Shown in pieces: positions 55,346 through 64,000 of a stretch of 64,000 nucleotides of DNA. The translations under genes were made by a program, and so were the position numbers. Numbering within the stretch: position 1 is the first letter of the stretch; each line of letters begins with the position of its first letter. The stretch lies in contig OX235263.1 in assembly GCA_944472135.2 (NCBI GenBank), positions 9,035,517 to 9,099,516 of the forward strand, read 5' to 3'. The notes beneath the pieces are model-generated. The model was not told the origin of the DNA. It was given only the letters and a program-made list of their open reading frames with translations, and did not search any database. Source of the DNA: Trichobilharzia regenti (lineage: Eukaryota > Platyhelminthes > Trematoda > Strigeidida > Schistosomatidae).

Positions 55346-55860
55346 TATCTATAATGGGTTACCGAATAAACTATTTAAAGCCACTCGATATCTCACAACA
55401 CCTGAAAATTTGTGCACAAAGAGAAACAGATCCGGTCACTACTGCTACCATGACCTGCTGTAGTAGGAGCTATAAATTTATAAATACTGTATCATGTATC
55501 ATGTCAGACTCTTCTCTCCCTCTCTCTCAATATTATCATTCACTCATATTAAAGTTTGTAATCAGTCTGAGTCATATTCAGCGTGAGCATTAATCATGAG
55601 CATTCATCGCTACTATAAATATATATCCATATATATTCACTGGTATTTACGATCACTTAATGTTGGAATCTGATCTTTAATTTATTGTTATACTTATGCA
55701 TATTATCACATATACATACACGAATGTTTTGACCTATAAAATCTATTAACAATCTATTATCGCATATACCACTTGGAATTTCAATCATAATAATTCGACG
55801 TTATTTTTATTAATTTATTTATTTTTTGAAAGCCATTAGTATTGTCAATAAAAATCATTC
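55346..55860. other. No gene recognised
   Basis: AT-rich, nothing identified. Confidence 0.45.
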
Positions 55861-56060
55861 ATTGAACTTAATAAGAGGAATTTATGGAACATAATATTGG
55901 CAGAAGAATAGAAACAATGGCAGTGTAGTCGAATATGTATTTCCATTGTAGAATAACATGTATTATGGAGATAGGTAGATGACGCTTCTACACTGTTAGA
56001 AGCAGAATATATCACTAGTTTATTCGTATTGCTGATGAAATCTCAGCATGGATATAGAAG
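55860..56060 (+). mobile_element. Penelope-like RT fragment
   Basis: ATGGAGATAGGTAGATGACGC is a decayed version of the RYVDD block region at 54070-54090. Confidence 0.4.
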
Positions 56061-56069
56061 GCTCATTTG

Positions 56070-56830
56070 GCGTATGCTAGCTTACGCCGTCTCTGGCGTA
56101 GACGTAATATCTGCCTGGCTTAGTAGTTCGCCCTGTCCTCCTTTATGGCCAGCTATGAGTCACACATGATCATCGAAAGTGGAAGTCATGAAAAGGTTGG
56201 CTAGTTATCTTCGATCATACGTGTCTGCGTTTTATCTTCTATGTTAGACGGTATAATCGGGTGGGTGAGTAATACTGAACTTAGATGTCGAGTGCTAGAT
56301 AAGGAGTTAAAATCGATAGACGAGGATGTGAAGCAGCTTCATCGATTCAGATGGTTAGATGTGTTACGCATAGACATTAAGCCATCGCCTTTCTCGACGG
56401 GCGATGTTAGCTAACATAAGATGGATCACGTTAGAAAAGAGATAGCTAGTGGTGGTCAAACGGAAACATGGCTTCATCAGTCAATGAAATTCATAACAGT
56501 TAGTTTAAGCTAGACAGCCATGTCGTGAGGTGTAGACTAACTGGATGGTAAGAACCAATGAAAGCTGAGGATAATTGGTGACATGACTCAAGATCGTTCT
56601 CAGTGGCTGGCGTAGCTGTATCAACTCTTTGTCATTTATAATATCTAATAAAACTATATTGTTCTTCATTATTACTATTCTTTTTCTCTCACTCTTACTT
56701 CTGCTTATTATCTCTATTTGATGAATTTCTCCATTCACCCTCGTGTTTTGCTTTGTGTGCCACATGGAGAGAGGCGATTGGGACTGCTGCGCTTCAGTGC
56801 AAAGTTCTACGCTGAAAGCAGTCAGTCAGT
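56070..56830 (+). mobile_element. RTE-like type 2 non-LTR 3' end
   Basis: Collinear with 23270-23970 and the complement of 9690-10420; ends at CAGTCAGTCAG near 56825. Confidence 0.65.
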
Positions 56831-56834
56831 TACA

Positions 56835-57765
56835 TATATAAACTCAGTGGTAAGCAGGAGGTAATAAAATTTACATTCAAGTCAGAGTATGAACAAGGGG
56901 AATTAGCTATCATGTTAGATTGTAAAATAAAATGAGCGGGAGAATATAGAGTGTTTACTATTCTTTATAAGAAGCCAACGCACTCCAATGGATATTTAGA
57001 CCTTAAACCCTCTCATCTGTCGTTTGTGAAGGTAGGTTTAATCAAGTGTCTAAAAATCCGAGAAACGATTATAAATAATACATAAGAAAGTCTAAATAAT
57101 GAAATGAAATCGATAGAGGAAGCATTCATATTAGATATCACATAAAATTTGATTTTGATTTACAGCTTGATTCCACACCGTATTTTTGGTACAAGTATGG
57201 AATTTTCAGCATGGATATCGTCAGCCCAAATTTTGCAGGCCGACCATAGATATCAGGTGTGCGCCGGCAAGGGATCGAACCTCGGACCATGTGCATGGTC
57301 GGCGAGAGTCCTAACCACTGTGCCACCGACGCACAAAATTCACTTCTGGGAGATCATAAAAGCTCAAAAGGAAAAGAAAAATAATAGTGGAACTATTGAC
57401 CATAACATAAGTAAGCAAGAGTTTAAGTTATCTGCAGCTTTACCAAATAAGGAAGCTTTACCATCTGAAAACCTTCGTAGGGTTCTCGATAGAGCAAGAA
57501 TTAGGGTAATATTTAAGCCTTAAACCAGTGAATACTTATTCATAAAATCTATACATAACACGTTCAGTAGGAATGATTCAGTCCCAATACCAAAGATACG
57601 GAAAATACTACTTACTATAAAATTAAGAGTAAGATATAGGATGAGAGAAAGTATTCATCAGATGTCATTGACTTTTACAACCTGAGAAAAATTAATGCCT
57701 TGTAATGACTGATAGATCAGCCTGATTCTTAGCATGGAAATACATCAGTTAAAGTGTCTACACTT
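56835..57765 (+). mobile_element. Penelope-like element fragment split by a SINE
   Basis: Left part 56835-57149 and right part 57335-57765 are contiguous pieces of a type 1-like PLE. After removing 57150-57334 the join corresponds to CCTTTAAAATTCATTAGGAA of the copy at 21855. The right part encodes LRRVLDRARIRVIF. Confidence 0.65.
57150..57334 (-). repeat. SINE type D inserted in a PLE, 6-bp target duplication
   Basis: Minus strand runs from the head (GGTGGCACAGTGGTTAGGAC; B box GGTTCGATCCC) to AAATCAAAATCA. AAAATT at 57144-57149 and 57335-57340. Matches 30391-30572 closely. Confidence 0.8.
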
Positions 57766-58355
57766 CCAAAAAGTACGAAAAGCAAGGGGACAAAAACAAA
57801 ACGACACTACAAATTAAAATCAGGTTAGATCCAAAATTGATAAATGCGAGCAAATAATTAGCCTTGAGCTGAAAAATCGTACATGTCAACTTATTTAGTT
57901 TTCAAATTAAAAATGCATTGAGAAACTAAGCCTCAAATCTTCATTAAATTATGATTAACAAGATAAATTTTGATCATGTATAACATCTTAGAAATCACTT
58001 CGAACATTTATAAAAAGGTACAACACCACGATACAAAAGCTAACAAGGAAGTAGATTTCAGTGAGATATTGATTAAGTTATTTAATCTTGTAACAATTCC
58101 AGAAAACGTGAGGTTTATGTTCAGAATTATGCATTCAACAAAGTGACAAATTATATCCCATTCTTGGATAGAAAACGATTTTACGTGGTCTTCAGTCTCT
58201 GGGGAAAATGTTTGAACCATAAAACTTAAAACCCTTGAAAAACTGAAAACTGGTAAGCCAGTGCATTCCAACTAGCAATACTTAAGAAAATGTTACGTGA
58301 GTACGTAATAAGTGAACTAAGTAAATTATATTATTAACTCTTTACTCTAACTTAC
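57766..58355 (-). other. Start of ARMC9 intron 5, no element recognised
   Basis: An 87-codon minus frame (58008-58271) shows no family and lies directly inside the intron. Confidence 0.45.
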
Positions 58356-58690
58356 CAGTAAGGACCACCATTCACAAATGACTTTTCACTGGCGAATTCA
58401 GATCCTTTGTAACCATTCACTTGTTCTCTGGTTTCATATCCATTAGTAGGTGTTTTATTAAATTGGCTGTATTGATCACTTAATCTCACGCCTCCACTGT
58501 TCTGACTATGTACTAGACGTGAATATATTCTTTGCATTACTGAACTATCTAATGTTTTTCCTTTCAAGCTATTTTCTAGAGCATCAAGGATATCTGCAGT
58601 TACGGAGATAAGTGTTTGATAGTCTGTTTGAAGTCTGGCAAACCGTTTCTGAGATTGGGCTGCTCGTTTTTCAGCATCTGAAAGCTCACT
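58356..58690 (-). CDS. ARMC9: ARMC9 orthologue, exon 5 (residues 202-312 plus 2 nt)
   Basis: 335 bp, ending in phase 2 (TG of a Trp codon). The first ~55 residues are heptad-like and charged (SELSDAEKRAAQSQKRFARL, then TADILDALENSLKGK). They correspond to the ARMC9 coiled-coil stretch before VTAELVDSLEATVSGK. The rest is a low-complexity, Gly/Ser/Asn-rich linker that is not conserved. A GT donor at 58355 opens an intron of about 30.9 kb (58355-27491), filled almost entirely with transposable elements. Confidence 0.88.
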
Positions 58691-58727
58691 CTACAGAAAA
58701 ATAGAAGGGAAATTGTGATGAACATAC

Positions 58728-59021
58728 CGAAAGTTGTTTCATTAAACGGTCTTGTTTAGCATTCGGTCTAGTGACCAAATTAATTAAACGAGGAGTTTTA
58801 ATAGTGTTCGGTTGAATAACAGAGTCAATAAATTTCGAAATCCTTGAAATAACGGATTTACGCCAAGATTCTTCAAACAGCTGCTGATATATTGGATGTT
58901 CATTAGGTTTTGCTACGTATGGAAGTGCGTAGTAAGCCAAAAATTCCGTATTCTGACTGTGTACTGAGCCTTTTGTCTCTAAATACTTCTTGAATTCTTG
59001 CATTGCTGCCTGTCTTTCATC
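58728..59021 (-). CDS. ARMC9: ARMC9 orthologue, exon 4 (residues 104-201)
   Basis: 98 codons. This is the clearest family match: FKKYLETKG followed by NTEFLAYYALPYV, aligned with the ARMC9 hallmark FKTYLETKG...TEFLPFYALPFV, then a LFEESW stretch matching LFQDSW. Spacing between the blocks is the same as in the vertebrate protein. The exon is followed by a 37-bp intron (58727-58691). It identifies the gene on its own and fixes the strand. Confidence 0.92.
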
Positions 59022-59054
59022 CTTAAAAAATTATTAACGCCAACGATAAATTAC

Positions 59055-59216
59055 ATTGTTGTAATCTTGCCAAGATTCGGTCACGAAAAACAGATGGATA
59101 TCGAATTCCAGTCGCATAAACTCCTGACCCTGAAGTGTAGTATCAGGTACTATGTTGAACAAAGCATCAAAAAATTCATTCTTTTTATTAGCCTTAAGCA
59201 GACTTAAGACTTGTTG
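59055..59216 (-). CDS. ARMC9: ARMC9 orthologue, exon 3 (residues 50-103)
   Basis: 54 codons, phase 0 at both ends. The segment containing LSLLKANKKNEFFDALF and a following RLEFDIHLFFV stretch corresponds in order to the ARMC9 segment with FFDLWEEH and KLEFYLHIHFA, recalled from the vertebrate protein. It is followed by a 33-bp GT-AG intron (59054-59022). There is no frameshift or stop in the exon. Confidence 0.85.
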
Positions 59217-59251
59217 CTAAATTGGTTAAAATCTTAGCATCACTGATTTAC

Positions 59252-59356
59252 CTTTCTTTTAAAGTCAGATGAAGGTCTCCACTGATCAAAACTCACATCT
59301 TGAAATATGCGAGATTCTTCAATAAAAGCATTGAAGCTCTGGGTGAATTGATAGTA
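59252..59356 (-). CDS. ARMC9: ARMC9 orthologue, exon 2 (residues 15-49)
   Basis: 35 codons (105 bp, phase 0 at both ends) beginning YYQFTQSFNAFIEES. They complete the LisH helix pair begun in exon 1. The exon is flanked by an AG acceptor and a GT donor; the next intron is only 35 bp (59251-59217). Exon boundaries were set by GT-AG sites that keep the frame open and keep collinearity with ARMC9. LisH motifs mediate dimerisation in this family (known of the family). Confidence 0.85.
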
Positions 59357-59398
59357 CTCCAGAAACTAACTAAAACTATAAATAATAATTGCAGAAAC

Positions 59399-59440
59399 CT
59401 CTTTCACAAGACCAATAACATTTGCGTCAACATCAGCCAT
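59399..59440 (-). CDS. ARMC9: ARMC9 orthologue, exon 1 (start codon, residues 1-14)
   Basis: First coding exon, with the ATG at 59440-59438; it encodes 14 residues (MADVDANVIGLVKE). This is the start of the LisH motif that opens vertebrate ARMC9, where the corresponding stretch also reads GLVKEY. The exon ends at a GT donor and is followed by a 42-bp intron (59398-59357) ending in AG, phase 0. ARMC9 is a LisH/armadillo protein of the ciliary base and axoneme, linked in people to Joubert syndrome; in a flatworm it would be expected in flame cells, sensory cilia and ciliated larval stages (inference). The start was chosen because it is the only in-frame ATG before the conserved motif and its length matches the family. 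Confidence 0.85.
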
Positions 59441-60070
59441 CTCTTCTGTTTAGCGCGTAAACACAAATCACCATAGAATTTTACATTGTAGGTCAATTTT
59501 TTAGTATTTGAAGGTCAATATTGTAGTGTGTTCAAATTCTCAAAGGTGGACAAGAATTTATGCCTAATAACCTCAATCTAAATTGGTTTGAATGCTGGAT
59601 TGAGTTAAAAGTCATTTTTCTCTTCGTGTTTCTACATTATTCACTTACGGTTCTTATAGACTGCTCCTTGTCAATGTGGAAACGCATCCAATATCGTTTT
59701 TACTAGCTAGTATGAGCCAACTTGATTTCTTTTTGCTAGCTTCTTGAGTTGAAGGTTAATGGTCTTCGGTAAACTGCGTATTTCGTCCAGCCATTGAACT
59801 GTCTTAGCTTTGGTTAACTCCCAAAGGAGAGGTTCTGAGATTAATTACTTGTTGTTTGTAGTATGCGGTGCGTTAAGACTTTTTTACTACTGTGGATGGA
59901 GTTGATCTTCTCACAAGTTAGTTCTCCATCATCGTTGTCAAAGGAAAAGATATAATAATAAAAGACGTAGTGTTAGTTATTCAGACCCAAAGACAGAAAA
60001 AAATGAAGGAAATGTTAAGACAGCCAATTAAATTTGAAGTTAATATATATAAATATATAATAATAATAAT
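59441..60070. other. Upstream flank of ARMC9
   Basis: Presumed to contain the promoter and 5' UTR because the start codon is at 59440; no recognisable core promoter motif. AT-rich with an ATA run at ~60055. Confidence 0.4.
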
Positions 60071-60073
60071 GCA

Positions 60074-60616
60074 TTAGTGTGGTAGTTGGAGTAGCCAGAA
60101 GAGTAAGACAGGAGAGAATGTAAAGAGGTAAAATGACGATTTTAACTGTCTACCCATGAATGGTGTGTGGGATTTTAAAGAGATATGCCTCACTTGGACG
60201 CAGTCCTTGTGTCTCTGAATGACTGTCCAAGCCGATGGTAAGTTTGTTACACAGGATTCGCCTTTCCTAAAATCATGTTGGGCTTCATGGATTCCATTGG
60301 TTCCGTTGAGGTGCTCCCTGATGTGGTAATCAATGATAATTTCCAGCACTTTTGACACCAGTGCGAGTAGAACCACTGGTCTATAACTAGTGGCATTTTG
60401 CCTATATCCACCCTTGAAGAGTGGAGAAAGGGTAGCTCTTTCACACTCCCTTGGCAGTCTCTCTGAATCCATCGAGTGTTGAAACAAGTCATATAGGGGT
60501 CTACTGCGACCACTGGCACAGTGTTCCAGAAAAGATGGCCTGATTTCGTCACAACCTGGATGCTTTCCAGACGTGAGTTTCTTGAACTTCCACATTACTA
60601 TTTTGGGGGTATCCAC
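60074..60616 (-). mobile_element. CR1-like reverse transcriptase N-terminal fragment
   Basis: Minus strand, 180 codons: KKLTSGKHPGCDEIRPSFLE, LPRECERATLSPLFKGG, YRPVVLLALVSKVLEIII and HEAQHDFRKGESCVTNL are the first conserved blocks of CR1/Jockey-type RTs. The frame then leaves the family (after ~residue 145). 5' and 3' truncated. Confidence 0.75.
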
Positions 60617-60949
60617 TAGGTTTTCCCCCCAGTGAAATAGTAGTATATGTGACTTTTTTCTGCAGGTTGCGCACCTAAAACTAATTCGAGAAATAACAGG
60701 AAAATGAGCTCATATCCTTTTATACTTGTTGTTAATATATTATGGAAGTTACGACTTTCGTTGTCTGGGATGCAGTTAACAATGCCCCCCAAGTATCCTT
60801 CCAAAAAATAAAGGGGCGAATTTAATGAGAATGTTAGCCATTTTTCAGCACATACAAAAAGGAGGCAATTTACGGTATAAAAGAGGTGTTTAGATATTCG
60901 TAATGCACCAGCATATAGTGGGCTGCATTTTCGTCGATCCAGTATCTAT

Positions 60950-61190
60950 CGGTGGGACAGTAGTAGAATTCTCGTCAGTTACGCCTCATATGACCCGGAG
61001 TTTGATCCTTGGCCACCAACGCATTCCTTTACCTCGCTAAGCCAGCAATAACACTGGTAAAGAGGGAAGGTTGTGTGGCATGAGACTAGCAACCCCATCC
61101 TATAAAAATAGACACCACTGCCACTGAAAATTCAGGCATCTCGCTTGAAGCCCTATTTTCTACTGGGAATGCAAAGCAATTTTGAAAAAG
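60950..61190 (+). repeat. SINE type B (tRNA-derived)
   Basis: CGGTGGGACAGTAGTAGAAT, TTTGATCCTTGGCC (B-box-like) and the shared body. Matches 30740-30990. Confidence 0.6.
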
Positions 61191-64000
61191 TACTGAGACA
61201 GCCTGCAAACCTCTGAAGTGGTTGAAAACGATAAAATCGCCGAGGCTTTAGTCATAATGCATATGACATCTACGGGAGCATAATTTAACTACTAGACATA
61301 CTTTTCTGATGTAATTTTATCACCAATTGTTCCACTACCCACTTTACTCCACTAAATAGACAATAACTTAGTTAATATCAGTAAAACGTTTGAGCTTAGT
61401 TGCTGTAATACTAGCTACTTCTATACTTTATACTTCTTAAATTAAACGCAATCTCCTAGTCGTTTGTAATAACTGCTTGTAGACATGTATGCATTTATGA
61501 GGGTGACACTACTGAGAATGTCTTCAGGTATCGATGCATCTGGTGACCTAATGGGAAGCACTTCTCATGAAAGCTATTAATGTGCAGAATAATACATGAT
61601 TGGGACGGGCTCAAAGCAATGCAGTGCTGCAACTACAGCTACTGTCAAAAAAATCTAAGAGCTTAAAATCAAAAAAGAAGGAGTGTGGCTCAAGCTGATA
61701 AGCAGATATAGTAGTGGTCACAAATGTAAATCGCTCCGATCTATAGGACAGAAACATTCATTTTTTGACAGCTCAAGCATTAAACACTAGCCTGCACCCT
61801 CAACAAAAAATAACAAGGGTTGTAGAGATCTAAATTATAAATTTTAAAAAAGTGCTTTTGCTCCTACAATCTACAAGCCTGTTCAGCTTTTTGTCGAGAT
61901 GCTACCCCATGGGCCCCACAAAATTCTCAGACATCTTAAGGTCAGCCTATCCTTCGGGTTCCAGTCTTCCAGACCTTTGAATTCCCTTCTCACTGAAATA
62001 TCACTCATCCACCTCACGATCGTCTTTTTATTTACACATTATAACATTCTATTTCATCTTACGTACCTAGGCCTTTATTTAAAGCTAATACTTACTTTGT
62101 TCATATTTGTTACTTGCCCAAAGTCTGACTGCCTTGGTTAAAAAACACAAAACCAATGTTTGCACAAAACTATGTTTTCATCAAAAATGTCGATTTCCAT
62201 GCTTAGACCAATATGGTTAACACTGAATATCGCAAATGCATACTATCATTCCAAGGAGTCTTCACCTCCTTCTTGTATGTGTCCTGTAAATGTACTTCCA
62301 GTAACGTACTATCTATAATTGCATTTTATGCCACTGCAGTTTTCCAGGACGTTCTCCCATTCCTCATATACATTTCAATCACGTGGTAGCACAAGACTTA
62401 ACCAAGCGTTCGCTGGCTGAACGTAACTATCAGCAGAAAAACGGAACGAAGTTTGGGTTGTTGCTCAACTTTAATGATGACCTTAGTGAAGGGTTTAAAA
62501 TTTAACATTTATAAGAACCTGCTTTGATTACCTGTGCAATAATCGAACAATATAAACTTTTGAAAAAGTATTAATTTGTAATACTTCAGGATTGTAATTT
62601 ATAGCATAACTGATCGTGTCTGTAAAATGGTATGCATTTCTTGCAAACACGATTTTATACGACATATAAATTATTACTATTCACTTTATTGCAAATGCCC
62701 AGCAATCAAGCTGGCTTACTACAAGTAGTATGATGAAAAGTGCTCTGGGAGCAAAAGCTATCGAATACGTTCGTCACTATAAGTGTGAGATTACACTTCA
62801 GGAAATTGTTCACATAATAAGTAGAGAGAAAAGCAAAGTCAAGGGACAGTGTGCAATTGAGAAAATTACCTCATCGGAAACATATTAATACTAAGTGCTC
62901 CCGAAGTCCCACTATGAGGGGAAGTGATGGTAGCTATATTACCCTGACGCTAAAGTGACTTTTTCACATATCTGTCCGAGAAAGCCACTGACCAGCTCAA
63001 CAATCCCAGGAGTGAAAGCAAGTAAAGACTTATCAATAGATGTGATATTTCAGGGTATGTTCACACTTGTCCAGAATGCCAGTTAGCGGTGGCCTGTTAA
63101 TTCGACCACCACTACAGATGATCTTGGCAGAATCAATCTATAACTTGTTGTCGGGAGACACAGTCACACTATAAATATAGAGTGGTTATAAATACTGTAT
63201 GTCAAGTATGTCAAGTGGATGTCGTAGCGATTTAAGACCAGCGTAACAATACCATAAGTGGAGCTGCAGTGATACATGTCTTTACAAATCATGACCTACC
63301 AAAAACAATATGTGATCATTTAGAGGTTGACGGTATAGACGTCCGCGAATTGTACGGAGTATATTAACGCAAAATTTTATAACAACATATTCTATCTTAT
63401 TTGATTCTCGTGTACCAAAGGAAAAGCAAAACACCACAATTGATTGTCCAAATTACGAGATACATTACAGAACCAAATCGCGGATTGAAGCGGAGTATAA
63501 GCTAGCTAGTTATCGTGCACGAAAGTGATACGACCGAGTACCAAATGGCGGGGATGCTTGACGGGAAACCTTCAGCTAAACAAGTCGACTTAAACTCTTA
63601 GGGTCAGCATCCAATGTTCAGTGATGATTCCTATGGTCAAGATGTAGTTCATTTCTTAGATATAATCTATTTCTATGGTCAAATATTTTGGGTAATCATT
63701 TACCGCTACAATCACAACCAATGCAGACTTTGGCATTCAGAAAATAAGAACGTCAGGACGTTGCCGATATACCAGTGCAAAAGAGGAATAGTATATTTCA
63801 GTAGAGGTGAAAATGTCCATATCTTACTGCGCCGAACCTCACGCTGTCCCTGGAAGACTTTCGGAAACACTTTGTATTAACCGACGCGAAAAACCAGAAC
63901 ATAGATTGGCGACTCGAGAATCCTTTATTCTTACGCCAATATGTAACCAACAATAAGGTTATTATACACAAGGTCTAAGAATAAATGTTATAACAAATCA
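61190..64000. other. No gene recognised
   Basis: 2.8 kb without a supported gene. Small frames at 61899-62141 and 63614-63880 have no recognisable domains. Weak resemblance of 63060-63560 to old polymerase/integrase sequence could not be substantiated. Confidence 0.45.

Noticed and set aside
63060..63560. Old integrase or polymerase remnant
   Set aside because: Only a vague resemblance in one frame with several stops; no catalytic D-D-E spacing could be shown.

Overview
The window looks like nuclear DNA of a blood fluke (Schistosoma or a very close relative). Three things point there. One host gene has four tiny introns (33-42 bp) at its 5' end followed by very long ones, a known schistosome style. 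Copies of the tRNA-derived, hammerhead-ribozyme-bearing Sm-alpha SINE are present. The rest is dense with schistosome-type retroelements: RTE/SR2-like and CR1-like non-LTR elements, Penelope-like elements (PLEs) and gypsy-type LTR elements. Species cannot be fixed by eye. Names such as SR2-like or Boudicca/CsRn1-like rest on motif recognition, not on a search.

The only host gene I can support is an orthologue of ARMC9 (LisH/armadillo ciliary protein) on the minus strand. Its start codon is at 59440, and exons 1-5 lie between 59440 and 58356. A 30.9-kb intron full of transposons follows, then exon 6 (27490-27379) and exon 7 (24256-24049). The ARM-repeat part is not found further left, so 1-24048 is probably intron 7 (inference). 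Upstream of the gene (59441-64000) I see a CR1-like fragment, a SINE and unrecognised DNA.

Layout: 1-3.1 kb, decayed non-LTR copies with two fold-back insertions. 3.17-5.75 kb, a small LTR retrotransposon with intact 5-bp target duplications that carries the 5' end of a ribosomal protein L13 (eL13) mRNA between its 5' LTR and gag. 5.9-20.5 kb, non-LTR, PLE and SINE debris. 21-23.2 kb and 36.9-38.7 kb, inverted copies of the same compound repeat. 24-39 kb, ARMC9 exons 6-7 plus CR1, SINE and PLE copies. 39.8-44.7 kb, a cluster of ribozyme-bearing SINEs including a near-perfect 0.8-kb palindrome. 44.8-49.3 kb, a gypsy element with identical LTRs, then a solo LTR. 50-58 kb, further non-LTR and PLE remnants.

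The main themes for follow-up are the eL13-carrying LTR element and a recurring fold-back architecture (head-to-head copies with 10-16 bp target duplications) shared by PLE terminal repeats and a hammerhead-bearing SINE. A third is a gypsy element whose seven reading-frame breaks all shift in the same direction although its LTRs are identical.
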